Of a stretch of DNA of 64,000 nt, positions 8,877 through 18,300 are shown one piece after another (position 1 is the first letter of the stretch; every line of letters begins with the position of its first letter). Below the pieces are notes generated by a model, which was not told the DNA's origin, did no database searches, and was given only the letters and a program-made list of their open reading frames with translations. Source of the stretch: Legionellales bacterium. Its GTDB lineage: Bacteria; Pseudomonadota; Gammaproteobacteria; Legionellales; Legionellaceae. A program made the position numbers and the translations under genes. The stretch covers positions 26,730 through 90,729 of the forward strand of contig DAIDKT010000101.1 in the NCBI GenBank assembly GCA_027449905.1, given 5' to 3'.

Positions 8877-10292
8877 ATGAAAAAATGGTCTCCAGAAAAA
8901 ATATCGGTCATGGCATTGGTATTACTGATCACGGGAGCCATTGATAGTGTTAGAAACTTACCAGCCACCGCCTTATTTGGCTCATCTTTGCTATTCTTTT
9001 TTATTTTTTCTGCGGTGATTTTTTTGATTCCAGTTGCTTTGGTTTCTGCTGAGTTATCTTCAACCTGGGCAGATGAGGAAGGTGGGATTTATAGTTGGGT
9101 CAAACATGCATATGGTAGCAACATGGCATTTTTTACCATTTGGCTGCAGTGGATTAATACCATGGCTTGGTACCCGACGATTCTTTCATTTATTGCAGGC
9201 ACCCTCGCCTATTTAATCGATCCAGCTTTGGCACAAAATAAATTTTATTTGATTGCGGTGATACTGATCGTTTTTTGGTCTTTAACAATATTGGGATTAT
9301 CTGGATTAAAAGCTTCAGCAAAATTTGCAGGAGTTTGCGCCATTATTGGCATGTTAATCCCGATTGGATTAATTATTGTCTTGGCTTTGATTTGGTTGTT
9401 AAAAGGGAATCCCAGCGCCATTCATTTAGATTTACAAAATTTATTACCCGACTGGCATCAAAGTCAATCCTGGGTATCATTGACTGCTATCATGACCTCA
9501 TTTCTTGGCATGGAGCTCGCGGCAGTTCATGTTCGTCATGTGAATGACCCTCAACGCAACTTTCCCAGGGCGATGTTTTTTTCTGTGATCTTAATCTTAA
9601 TAACCATGGTACTTGGCTCATTGGCTATTGCCATCGTATTGCCGCGTTTAGATATTGGCTTGGTGCAGGGTGTCATGCAGGCTTTTACCAATTTTTTTGA
9701 GGCGTATCATCTCACTTTATGCATGCCAATACTGGTCATCATGCTCTTATTAGGAAGCTTAGGCAGCATGGTCAATTGGATTATTTCCCCAGCCAAAGGT
9801 TTACTACTAGCCGCCGATCATGGTTTTTTACCCACCTGGCTCTACAAATTAAACCGACACGGGGTTGCATCCCGTATTTTATTATTGCAGGCCGTTTTGG
9901 TAACCATTTTGTGCAGTGGCTTTTTGCTCATACCCTCGGTCAATGGATTTTACTGGCTTTTTACCGCGTTAAGCACCGAGCTTTATATTCTGATGTATGT
10001 CATGATGTTTATCGCCGCAATCCGGCTTAAAAACAAACACTGCAACATGCCGCGTCCTTTTGCAGTTCCTGGTGGCAAGATTGGATACTATTTTACCTGT
10101 TGCTTAGGCTTGGTTGGATGCTTTGTTACCTTGGTAGTCGGTTTTTTCCCGCCTGAGGAAGCGACCGGGATCGGCGGTGCCAATCATTTTCGATTTATCT
10201 TTACTTGCGGTATCTTGATGATGCTCATGCCTGCGTTGTTTTTATATTTCCGAAAAAAATGGCGAGTCAAAGTATATAGCCCTTCCACCTGA
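8877..10292 (+). CDS. APC-family amino acid permease or antiporter
   Basis: An integral membrane protein of 471 residues with about 12 hydrophobic segments. The N-terminal TM1 has the helix break expected in the APC fold, and EEGGIYSWVKHAYG (about 66-80) is the conserved stretch seen in glutamate/GABA-type and related amino acid antiporters. The central SFLGMELAAVHVRHVNDPQRNFPRA segment is also typical of the GadC-like subgroup. Substrate cannot be read from the sequence. It stands alone, with a 184-bp repeat element ending about 73 bases upstream and a transposon relic downstream. Amino-acid uptake fits an organism feeding on host amino acids. Confidence 0.85.
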   Translation: MKKWSPEKISVMALVLLITGAIDSVRNLPATALFGSSLLFFFIFSAVIFLIPVALVSAELSSTWADEEGGIYSWVKHAYGSNMAFFTIWLQWINTMAWYPTILSFIAGTLAYLIDPALAQNKFYLIAVILIVFWSLTILGLSGLKASAKFAGVCAIIGMLIPIGLIIVLALIWLLKGNPSAIHLDLQNLLPDWHQSQSWVSLTAIMTSFLGMELAAVHVRHVNDPQRNFPRAMFFSVILILITMVLGSLAIAIVLPRLDIGLVQGVMQAFTNFFEAYHLTLCMPILVIMLLLGSLGSMVNWIISPAKGLLLAADHGFLPTWLYKLNRHGVASRILLLQAVLVTILCSGFLLIPSVNGFYWLFTALSTELYILMYVMMFIAAIRLKNKHCNMPRPFAVPGGKIGYYFTCCLGLVGCFVTLVVGFFPPEEATGIGGANHFRFIFTCGILMMLMPALFLYFRKKWRVKVYSPST

Positions 10293-10468
10293 AAATACTG
10301 AATGTCAACTGGCCCCTTCTAATCACACAAAGATCAATATATAAACATAAAACCCGATTCGTGACCGTCAGGGAGCGGAAATTTGCGCATAAAACCCGAA
10401 CCGTGACCGTTAGGGAGCGGAAATTTTGTTTAGCACGTGATATACACGTAACTTACTGATCTATTATT

Positions 10469-10628
10469 AGGGTTTGTTGACAATACATCTTTCGAAGCCC
10501 TACTTCCCGCTGCTTGTCCGCGGGATCCAGAGATCTTGCTCAAGGCACAGCAATATTGTAGTAAAACAGATCTCCACGTCCCGCGAACAAGTCGCGGGAC
10601 GTGGAGATCTGAATTGTCAACAGCCCCT
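10469..10628. mobile_element. 160-bp inverted-repeat element with a strong internal hairpin
   Basis: The ends are an imperfect 16-bp inverted repeat ending in TGTTGACAAT (10469-10484, 10613-10628). Inside is a perfect 20-bp stem with a 5-base loop (10567-10611; arm CAGATCTCCACGTCCCGCGA, loop ACAAG). It has no meaningful coding frame. It appears to be a MITE-like insertion into the REP-bracketed relic, and its hairpin would be very stable in RNA or single-stranded DNA. Confidence 0.55.
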
Positions 10629-10747
10629 AATTTTGGGGGAAATTAAAAGTGACGGAGACCTGTATTCATCGCCATGTTAAACATCGAGATGTCTTTTAAA
10701 AATTAAATGCCTGACTCTGGATGCCCTTGGCCAGGCATGTTAGATCC

Positions 10748-11006
10748 AATCATGTGCACTGCATTATTCATGCCATATTACAGACAAAACAAATAATAAA
10801 CACAATAAAATCATATGCTTCTCGGCATTTAAATAAATGCAAAATTGGATGGTCACAGAGTAAATCGATGGGCATGACAAGGTAGCACACGATATTTATG
10901 GAAAGATGCAGAGGTTGAAGCTGCAATACAGTATGTTGTTTATGAACAAGGCTTACCAATGTCTATATTTGAAAACAAAAATCGAACATCCAATATGGGT
11001 ATGTAA
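10748..11006 (+). pseudogene. Frameshifted REP-associated tyrosine transposase (RAYT) remnant
   Basis: From 10748 one frame reads NHVHCIIHAI, the HUH metal-binding motif of Y1 transposases, then KSYASRHLN, a conserved RAYT segment, and ends in TAG near 10881. From 10878 another frame continues with QGSTRYLWKDAEVEAAIQYV and VVYEQGLPM, the usual C-terminal part of such transposases, and ends at TAA 11004-11006. The N-terminal part before the HUH motif is not readable. The gene is therefore broken by at least one frameshift and is dead. A spurious minus-strand frame at 10768-10959 is its shadow. Confidence 0.7.
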
Positions 11007-11154
11007 CTTTTCCGCTCCCTGACGGTCACGGTTCGGGTTTTATGAACAAATTTCCGCTCCCTGACGGTCACGGTTCCGATTTTATGCGTAGATATTGAAT
11101 TTTAAATGCAATCGCCGTTGGAGGGTACAACGCTCTTATCGACAGATATAACAT

Positions 11155-11255
11155 GCGTAGGTTGGGCCTTGGCCCAACCTGAAGTGGGCACCAGGTGACA
11201 AATTGACATCAGTTGGTAATGCACCCAGGTATCTTCGTTGGACCAAGGGCCAATC
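11155..11255 (+). repeat. GTTGGGCC repeat, about 100 bp, copy 1
   Basis: The unit begins GTAGGTTGGGCCTTGGCCCAACC, continues with AGGTGACAAATTGACATCAG and ends near ATCTTCGTTGG followed by a degraded GGGCCAA. Related copies lie at 15241-15340 and 37058-37157. It sits behind the mpl gene (which is on the minus strand), so it could serve as a transcript end, but its recurrence marks it as a dispersed repeat. Confidence 0.7.
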
Positions 11256-11307
11256 TCCGGTCTCAGGAGCATGTTCTAAGGGCAATGGTTCATGGAAAAA
11301 TGGCGAG

Positions 11308-12672
11308 TTAAACGCTAAATTTTTTTTCAACCCCTTGAATCAACCGCTGATGAATATTATCAAATCCGCGGTTACTCATGACAAGCACGGCATCACCTGC
11401 ACGGGCTTGCTCCATGACAGCATCTACAATCGCCGTTGTTGTGGGTAAGATTTGATACGGAAACTGCCAGTTCTCCGTCATTTGTGTCAGTGAAAATTCG
11501 TTGGGATTCAATATAAATGCCCCATCAACCCCATCTAAAGCGTGTGCCATTTCCTGCACATGTACGCCTGTGCGCATGGTATATGAGGCAAACTCTATCA
11601 CCACCATCATTCGTTGATGGCGACCACTTTGTTTTAAAGCATGAATCGTTTTTGCTATGGCTGTGGGATGGTGCGCAAAATCATCATAAATGGTGATACC
11701 ATGTTGTTTGGAACGAACTTCCAACCGGCGTTTGACCGGCGTAAACGCCTCCAATGCCCTTGCTGAAACAGAGGGATGCACCCCTGCATGCGCACTGGCG
11801 GCAATGGCAGCCAGTGCATTTTCGACATTAAACTGTCCTATTAAAGACCAATTGATGGTCGCAACCAATTTACCCTGGCGCCATACTTTAAAGGAAGAAC
11901 CCACTTCATCTAGTAATTCTGCGCGCCAATATGCATCCTGGCTACTACTCAGTTCTTCCACGTTAGAAAAAACACCTTGTGACAGCACTTCATTCAATGC
12001 CACATCTCCACGAGGTTTGATCACAAGGCCAGAGCTTGGAATCGTTCTTAACAAATAATGAAATTGCTGTTGAATAGCAGACAAGTTAAGATAAATATCA
12101 GCGTGATCAAATTCTAAATTGTTTAAAATAGCTACCTGAGGATGATAGTGCATAAACTTTGGGCGTTTATCAAAAAAAGCGGTATCATATTCATCGGCTT
12201 CGATGACAAACCATTCGCCCCGCCCAAGCTGTGCACTGGTTTTAAAATCAGTGGCCACGCCACCAATTAAAAAACCAGGATATAATCCGGCTTGATGGAG
12301 AATAAACGCCAACATCGAGGTCGTGGTGGTTTTACCATGAGTCCCTGCAATGGCAATGACTTTATATTTAGGCAAAATATGTTCAGCTAACCATTGGGGT
12401 CCGGATGTATATGGTTTCCTGGCATCAAGGACGGCTTCAATCACGGGCATGCCCCGTTTCATTGCATTGCCGACAACCACGCAATCTGCTTGCAAGGCTT
12501 GGCTGGGGTCTTCATAGCCTTCGGTCCATTGAATCTGATGCGCTGCAAGTAAATCACTGATCGGTGGGTAACAATTAGCATCACTCCCCGTTACCCGAAA
12601 ACCAGACTCACGTGCCAAAATAGCCAAGGCACTCATAAATGTCCCACTCAATCCCAATATATGTAAGTGCAT
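11308..12672 (-). CDS. mpl: UDP-MurNAc:tripeptide ligase (murein recycling)
   Basis: Mpl of 454 residues joins the recycled murein tripeptide L-Ala-gamma-D-Glu-meso-DAP to UDP-MurNAc in the cytoplasm. The N-terminus MHLHILGLSGTFMSALA and GSDANCYPPISDLL match E. coli Mpl closely, and the ATP loop IAGTHGKTTTTS lies near residue 111. The ATG at 12672 is chosen over an upstream ATG at 12708 by this match and by GGGTGGGG just before it. nagZ, another murein recycling gene, is also in this window but not linked. Confidence 0.95.
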   Translation of the reverse strand: MHLHILGLSGTFMSALAILARESGFRVTGSDANCYPPISDLLAAHQIQWTEGYEDPSQALQADCVVVGNAMKRGMPVIEAVLDARKPYTSGPQWLAEHILPKYKVIAIAGTHGKTTTTSMLAFILHQAGLYPGFLIGGVATDFKTSAQLGRGEWFVIEADEYDTAFFDKRPKFMHYHPQVAILNNLEFDHADIYLNLSAIQQQFHYLLRTIPSSGLVIKPRGDVALNEVLSQGVFSNVEELSSSQDAYWRAELLDEVGSSFKVWRQGKLVATINWSLIGQFNVENALAAIAASAHAGVHPSVSARALEAFTPVKRRLEVRSKQHGITIYDDFAHHPTAIAKTIHALKQSGRHQRMMVVIEFASYTMRTGVHVQEMAHALDGVDGAFILNPNEFSLTQMTENWQFPYQILPTTTAIVDAVMEQARAGDAVLVMSNRGFDNIHQRLIQGVEKKFSV

Positions 12673-12696
12673 GCCCCACCCTAACGTTGACTTTCT

Positions 12697-12750
12697 GTAA
12701 CAGCTCACTCCCAGATAAGACCGGCGGTGACGCCCCCCACGAGCAGTTAC
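12697..12750. other. Possible structured RNA element upstream of mpl
   Basis: A 10-bp inverted repeat with one mismatch (12697-12706 GTAACAGCTC and 12741-12750 GAGCAGTTAC) encloses a GC-rich loop that itself contains GGCGGTGACGCC, able to form a second small stem. On the plus strand a T-run (GACTTTTTATT) follows; on the minus strand the structure would sit about 25 bases before the mpl start. It could be an mpl leader element or the 3' end of a small RNA on the plus strand. I could not match it to 6S, 4.5S or tmRNA. Confidence 0.35.
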
Positions 12751-12940
12751 GACTTTTTATTCAATACCGAACCTAACTCAGAAGAGTTGGTACCCTGCCA
12801 TCAAGCAAAGTGTATCATTCTATTTTTAATAAATTAAGATCACCGTTGGGATTGGTCCGGGTTGTCACATTAAAATAATTGAGTTTCTCTGCCCCCCAAA
12901 TTGTAATGCAACACACCCATGTGGGATTGGATTTATTCAC

Positions 12941-13387
12941 TCAATGCAACAGGTTTTTATTAAAAACTTTGAATAAATAAAGCTTTAATTCATGCTCTGA
13001 TAAATGCATTAAGTTTTTTTGAATGACTTTGCGAATGGACGGTTTAATATTTTTATTTAAATGTTTATTCACCAAACCCTCCATTTCGGATGGCATCAAC
13101 AAGGTGACATCATCATATTCATGGCGAATGCGACCATCATTGAGACGTATCGCTAATTCTCTGGCGAAATGGTCAACCGCAAAGTCATGGGCGGTCTCAT
13201 CTGGATCAAAAGCACCACGGCAGGTACTGGACACTTGATAATGACCCGGCCGCTCAGTGGTGAATGCTCGATTTTTCAAGCGATTTTCAGGGTGGTTAAT
13301 CTCATCGATTAAGGTTATATCTTGAATTTGGTTATCATACTCATAAATCCGACAATCATTTGTATTCGCAACCATGATCCATTTCAT
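12941..13387 (-). CDS. Host attachment family protein (Host_attach)
   Basis: A protein of 148 residues of the family first named for attachment to host cells. Visible family features are the N-terminal WIMVANTNDCRIYEY strand, the GHYQVSSTCRGAFDPDETAH segment and DHFARELAIRL helix. There is no signal peptide, so despite the family name it is probably cytoplasmic; the biochemical role is unknown. AAAGGAG lies well placed before the ATG. It is a single-gene unit, with a repeat-rich stretch on its upstream side. Confidence 0.85.
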   Translation of the reverse strand: MKWIMVANTNDCRIYEYDNQIQDITLIDEINHPENRLKNRAFTTERPGHYQVSSTCRGAFDPDETAHDFAVDHFARELAIRLNDGRIRHEYDDVTLLMPSEMEGLVNKHLNKNIKPSIRKVIQKNLMHLSEHELKLYLFKVFNKNLLH

Positions 13388-13470
13388 TGCGGTTCTCCTT
13401 TACGACGTAAGCACGTAACCACTTTATTTCTGCCTAAGTTAGCGCAAACTAACTGTTGGTTTTATGAAGC

Positions 13471-13672
13471 TCCCCAGGTACGTCTCCCTGAGCGGGCTCT
13501 TTTGGGGGTAAACATCGGCTAAGCCACTCGTCATCCTGAACGCAGTGAAGGATCTCCAATTGACATGGTTTGAGCCAAATTCGGGAGATCCTTCACTGCG
13601 TTCAGGATGACGTCGAATCAAGTTGATTCAATTAAAATCAAACTTATCCACAACCTGGGGAGTTACGATACT
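13471..13672. repeat. Composite repeat with GCTCCCCAGGT/ACCTGGGGAGTTAC ends, copy 1
   Basis: The outer segment runs from about 13471 (GCTCCCCAGGTACG) to 13672 (CACAACCTGGGGAGTTAC). It contains the nested GTCATCC palindrome at 13529-13612. The part from 13613 to 13672 is similar, in inverted orientation, to 43381-43436, so the two loci share a larger unit than the palindrome alone. Confidence 0.6.
13529..13612 (+). repeat. 84-bp GTCATCCTGAACGCAGTGAAGG inverted repeat, copy 1
   Basis: Long arms of about 30 bp starting CGTCATCCTGAACGCAGTG are mirrored around a short centre containing TTTGAGCCAAA. The second copy (43437-43518) is in the opposite orientation. Sequences of this kind are dispersed in many proteobacterial genomes; transcripts would form a strong hairpin. 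Confidence 0.8.
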
Positions 13673-13720
13673 AGTTAAGTACACAGAGTCTCTCCTTTTG
13701 TTTTAAATGACTTTCCTTTT

Positions 13721-13855
13721 TACACCACAAAAATGATACTGTCTTTCCCGCGAAGGCGGGAATCTATTGTGAATTTGGTATGAGGCCAATATCAGCATGG
13801 ATCCCCGCCTGCGCGGGGACGACAAACCATGAACATTTATTTTTTTGTCGTGTAC
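13721..13855 (+). repeat. 136-bp CACGACAAAA element, copy 1 (degenerate left end)
   Basis: The left end TACACCACAAAAATG is a worn version of GTACACGACAAAAATG; the right end TTTTTGTCGTGTAC is intact. Inside are two GC hairpins (CCCGCGAAGGCGGG and CCCCGCCTGCGCGGGG). Better copies lie at 43224-43359, 54229-54364 and 63553-63688. It ends 20 bases from the stop of the following minus-strand gene. Confidence 0.85.
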
Positions 13856-13874
13856 TAAGATGACTTTCTAGGCA

Positions 13875-15104
13875 TTATTGTTTCATCTCAGGTGAAATTA
13901 TACCATCAAACAACTTTTCGTCTTTTAAGGTACTTAATTTCTTGACTTCAGTAGAAGTATTATCTAACTCACTCTTGAAGAGAGACAAATTTTCTAATAT
14001 TTTTTGGCCAGCCTGCGTCTTGCTTTCTTTTATTTTTTGCATTTTGCTATCCTGCGTTGGAACAGAACCAAAAAGCTTAGCTAAAAACCCTTTTTTATCT
14101 TTATCACTGAGATTCGGTAGTTCATTTTTGACGCTTTTAGCTGCTTCAAATAATTTACTAGACAACTCAAAGCACGCTTTAGAAGTATCATGATCAGCTT
14201 TTGAAAAGCTAAAATAAAATCGGTAACCTTGGAGCTGATACCACCAAGACAAACCCTCCACCTTACTAACCCAGTTCTTTACCTTCTGAGGGAATTCCTT
14301 TTCGTCAGTTGCCGCAGCATTATTTTTTGGAGGTGAGAAAGGTGGAATGCTCACATAATTCAAAGGTTTCTGAATTTGAACAGAAGCCAAACCTTCGTAT
14401 TGCGAAATATCCGGTTTTTCTGTCAGGGTTGCTGAGTCGACCTCATCAATAGTACTATTTAGATTCGAATCACTGGGTTTTTGTGGAGAGGACTGGCTTT
14501 CATGAGTAACATCACCAACTTCCAAATGTTCTTCTTTTGAGTCATCAGATGATTTTGTATCTGCTTTTTTTTGTGTAATTTCTGTGACAGCTCCCCCTGT
14601 TAGCGGTTCATCCCACCACCTCACTTTTTTCGTGCTCGAAGCATCAGTCCTATTCGAAGCATCAGTATTACTGTGGTTTTCGCTTTGAGTAAAATCTTGC
14701 ATGACGTCACTATCAGAAATATTTACTGTTACTGTTGGGATTTCAGGGGAACTGTTTATGATATATGTATTTATCTTTTCTTTGATTTGTTGGACATTAT
14801 TACCATTATTAATCAACTCAACAATTTCTTTTAATTTATTTAAATGATCGGTCCAGCTGCCATTTAATTTACTCTGTATTAAAACATTTGCCTCATCTAG
14901 AGTCTTGACCTTCTTTGTGTCATCTATAAAATCATCTCTGTCATTTACACCGATAAGATTGAGGGCGTTAATCAAATAAACACAATAATTATGATAGTTA
15001 GGATCTGAGCCAGTTTCGGAGGGCTTTACACCATCGGCAGCCCTTTTGGCCAAATTGTAAATATCTTGAACCTTCAGTCTTATGTCGTTATTATTCGCAC
15101 TCAC
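13875..15104 (-). CDS. Unknown hydrophilic protein, candidate secreted effector
   Basis: A protein of 409 residues starting at GTG 15104, with GGGAAG 5 bases upstream and a strong promoter further up. Residues about 1-115 are helical with YNLAKRAAD and NYCVYLINALNLIG; residues about 115-250 are low-complexity, rich in Ser, Asp, Thr and Lys and probably disordered; residues about 265-400 form a second helical region with FPQKVKNWVSKVEGLSWWYQ and YFSFSKADHDTSKACFELSS. The C-terminus is hydrophilic and has Glu and Lys residues. There is no signal peptide or membrane segment. I do not recognise it; the architecture fits a type IV-secreted protein, but no secretion genes are in the window. Confidence 0.65.
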   Translation of the reverse strand: MSANNNDIRLKVQDIYNLAKRAADGVKPSETGSDPNYHNYCVYLINALNLIGVNDRDDFIDDTKKVKTLDEANVLIQSKLNGSWTDHLNKLKEIVELINNGNNVQQIKEKINTYIINSSPEIPTVTVNISDSDVMQDFTQSENHSNTDASNRTDASSTKKVRWWDEPLTGGAVTEITQKKADTKSSDDSKEEHLEVGDVTHESQSSPQKPSDSNLNSTIDEVDSATLTEKPDISQYEGLASVQIQKPLNYVSIPPFSPPKNNAAATDEKEFPQKVKNWVSKVEGLSWWYQLQGYRFYFSFSKADHDTSKACFELSSKLFEAAKSVKNELPNLSDKDKKGFLAKLFGSVPTQDSKMQKIKESKTQAGQKILENLSLFKSELDNTSTEVKKLSTLKDEKLFDGIISPEMKQ

Positions 15105-15134
15105 AACAACTTCCCAAGCATTATATGTAATTTA

Positions 15135-15163
15135 ATTATACACCAAATATTTTATTTGATCAA
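15135..15163 (-). promoter_or_regulatory. Promoter of the 13875-15104 gene
   Basis: The minus strand has TTGATC (15163-15158), a 17-base spacer and TATAAT (15140-15135). A second TATAAT-like box lies a little downstream. The leader would be about 25 bases and the gene starts with GTG. Confidence 0.6.
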
Positions 15164-15240
15164 AAGAAGCTGGAAAAATTTATACTGAAAAATGCCCGGG
15201 AAAAAAGTGTAACTCTCTTAGAGGGACAGATAAATTAGCC

Positions 15241-15340
15241 GTAGGTTGGGCCTAGACCCAATATGAAATCAGCAAAAGGTGACAAATTGACCTCAGTTTG
15301 TCATGCGCCGAGTATATTCGTTGCCCCGAGGCTTAACCTA
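15241..15340 (+). repeat. GTTGGGCC repeat, about 100 bp, copy 2
   Basis: It begins GTAGGTTGGGCCTAGACCC, then has AGGTGACAAATTGACCTCAG and TTTGTCATGCGCC and ends near GAGGCTTAACC. The interior is close to the copy at 37058-37157. It lies in the 274-base gap between the unknown gene and the end of yhdP, which otherwise shows only the promoter above. Confidence 0.75.
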
Positions 15341-15378
15341 TGGTTGATCCTTTGCATTGCACCTGGGAAAATATGAAG

Positions 15379-18300
15379 TTAATGTGCGCTTTTATCAATA
15401 CTGACTTGCTGGACGACAGGGTCTAACCAGGGGCCTGAAATTTTATAGGTATATCCGCTGATTTTTTGCATGCCTTTATTGATGAGATTGCTGGCCACCC
15501 AAGTGGCAAAGCCGGCAATCGGGCCACCTGCTATGGTGGCTACCACAGGGAGGCTAGCCGTAATGTATGGTGTTATCCGTAAATTCACGTCGTATAACTT
15601 TTTACTTAAATCAAAATCACCCCGCATGCTCGCGTAAGCAACCGGGCCATCCAGATAACTATCTTGTGTGCTCATGATCCCTTGCTTTAAATCAAAGTTA
15701 CCTTTAAACATATCAAAACTATATCCATTCTCCGATAAATCACTAAAATCAAGCTTGAGTCGTCTTGGAATGGTTTGTAAACTTAAGATACTTAGTAATT
15801 TCCCTAATCCCAACTTTTCTTCTGTGCTTTTATCCAGATGACTGATACGACCATTTTTAAAAACAATTTGCATTTTTCCAGTTACTTTGGGTAGGGAAAA
15901 ATCGTAAAAAGGCCCCGACCAGCCTCCCTGAAAAGAAATCGTACCTGGACGTGCATCAACCGCTGGTGTCAAATGCCAACGCTCTAAACTTTTACCCAAA
16001 TCTTTGATCACCAAATGGGCTTGCACCTTGGACGTGTTTTTCTGCCCGGTTGTTTGCCAATCTCCTTGCACCCCCAACTGATAATCAGATGACAGAATAT
16101 CGCACTGATCCAAGGTCCAGCTTGTTGGGTGACTCGTGGTTTTTAGACTCACCCGGCCAATATCAATCGCTTTGTATTTTAATTCCAGAACCTCTAAATT
16201 GAGATTGGGGATATCTTGCGGTTGAATATTCCATTTGCTTGCATTAAGCTGGTGAGTTAACTGCGTTGGGTTTAAATACAAATGATTGATTGTGCCGCTC
16301 ATTAAGTGACGGGCGGGATTGTAATGGAGATCAGCAGCAAAATCTGCCTGGTTCAGTTTGATATTCCAATCATTTTTTGCAAGTTGGTTGGTTTTAAATA
16401 AGACATGATCATATTTTTGACCCAAAAAGCTGAGCTGGCCGATATTCAAAATCACCTCATGCAACTGCTCAAGCACCGAAGATGACCCTTGAGCCGGAAA
16501 TTTATCTAACGCATCATGCCATTGGGCTAAATCAACGGTTGCTAAAGATCCGGTTACCTTTAAACCAGGCTGATTTGGTAACTTGACTTTTTCTGGACCC
16601 AAATGCACTTCACCCTGATTGAGCTCTAAAGCGCCATGCCCTGGTTTTAATAACAATTCACTGTTGAGGCGATCATCGTAATTTAAATGAACCCCCATCG
16701 TGCCCTTGGGATTAAAAACCAAATCAACCGTCAGTGGCGCACGCTCATCGGCCGCCTTAGCAAATGGTTTAGGTAAATTGATAGCCACACCTTGCATCGA
16801 TGAATCAATATGCAACTGATCCGCGTCGCTGACATCTTGAAAAATAGTCCACAAACCCGTGATTTTTAAATGGCCTGACATAACATTTAACCATGACGAC
16901 GCAAAGGTTTGTTGGAGGTAATCCGTGGTTGCTTCACCTTCAATAGTCAACAAAGTACCCGGTTTGGGTTCAAGAATGGCTTGGGTCTGCAACGCAAACG
17001 GCAAACCATCGAGCGTCCCTTGTAAATGACCATCGGTTAGTCCATATTCATTGAATTGAAGGGAACCAGTTACATCATCAAACGGGATAGGCAACTGGGA
17101 GAGATGAACGACCACCGGATTATTCGCAAAGGTCAATTCGCCAAGCGCCGCCACGTGATCACTTTCAGGATAAAGCGGTATATCTAAACGTAAATCAAGA
17201 CCGATGTCTTCCTCAAAATCTATCGCTTTCCATCTTGTCAAACGATCTCGCAACGGCGAAGCAAAAATATAGCGCTTGATCTGATTACCCGGTGCTTCGA
17301 CATTCCCATGCAACAACAGTGATTCTTTTCCCAAACCAATATCATCAATCACCAGATTGACTTTATCGAGAAGCACCCCTTTTAAATTCGCTTGATCAAT
17401 ATTCGCAATGAACGATCGCTTGTTAACAACAATATCCGCATCCATATCACGATTCATAGGCCACGTGTCATTAATTAACAGATCAACCCCACTGACATGA
17501 CTCACAATAGAAAATTCACCAGGCTGATGATCATAAGGAAAATCAGCCAAATTGCCATTGATGGCCAATCGACCAACAGCATGAGCAATTCGTTTGATAT
17601 CATGTTTCAACCACTCATCAAATTTCGGTTTTAACCCTTGAGAAGGGATGTAGGCCAAGAATTTGGCAGCATTTTTGGCAGAGAATTCCATGCTTAAACG
17701 TAAATTAGCATCGGGTTCGCTCGGATTATCTAATGCGCCCGTTGCACTGAGAAGGAGGTTCGGGTGGCTTAACACAAAGCGATCCATGCTGAGCCTGAGG
17801 CCATTATTCAACTGTTTCCAACCCAAATCTAGATTCAATACATCAAAGGTCAGGGGTGGTAGTCGGTTCATGGAAATTTTAGTATGCTCACTATCCAGGA
17901 CCAACCGTCCTTCATTAGGCCCCCAATATACAACGCCAGACAGAGGGCTGACTGATGGAATCTCGTTTGAGCCCTGCCATCCAAGTGCGTTAAATTTTGT
18001 TAACACATAATCCAACTGTTTTTGTTTGATATTGACCTGTGTGTCGATGAGTTCCCCACTCGGCTTTAGTTGCAACATGGTTTTCATCTTATCAGGCCAA
18101 TCAATCTGCGCTGAGAGAAGCGATGCAATCGTTAAGTGTTTAAGGAATAAATAATATGCATCAGTTGTCTTTTTATATTCCAGTCGCAAAGCGTTTTGAG
18201 GCCAATTCACGCCACCTGCTTGTAACTTGAGTTGATCGGCGGTTAGCTGCCAACCAACTTTGACCTTTTTCCAGGCAAAATTGCCATCTAGTAAATCAAT

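Larger units (their letters stand above)
10346..11088. mobile_element. REP-bracketed relic of a RAYT transposon
   Basis: Two directly repeated copies of a REP-type sequence (core GTGACCGTCAGGGAGCGGAAATTT, positions about 10348-10384 and 10388-10427) face two copies in opposite orientation (about 11010-11043 and 11048-11088). Between them lie the decayed transposase (10748-11006) and a nested 160-bp inverted-repeat element (10469-10628). The double, inverted REP pairs around a Y1 transposase are the expected arrangement of a REP/RAYT system. No intact gene remains in this kilobase. Confidence 0.7.

Noticed and set aside
10474..10680. 68-residue frame on the plus strand
   Set aside because: It covers the 160-bp hairpin element and has no protein-like pattern.
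10768..10959. 63-residue hydrophobic frame on the minus strand
   Set aside because: The opposite strand carries the recognisable RAYT remnant; this is its antisense shadow.
12697..12930. 6S RNA or other known structured RNA
   Set aside because: I looked for the 6S bubble and the 4.5S and tmRNA signatures on both strands and could not align them convincingly.
13529..13612. Possible CRISPR or phage attachment repeat
   Set aside because: Only two dispersed copies of a palindrome exist, without regular spacers or cas genes.
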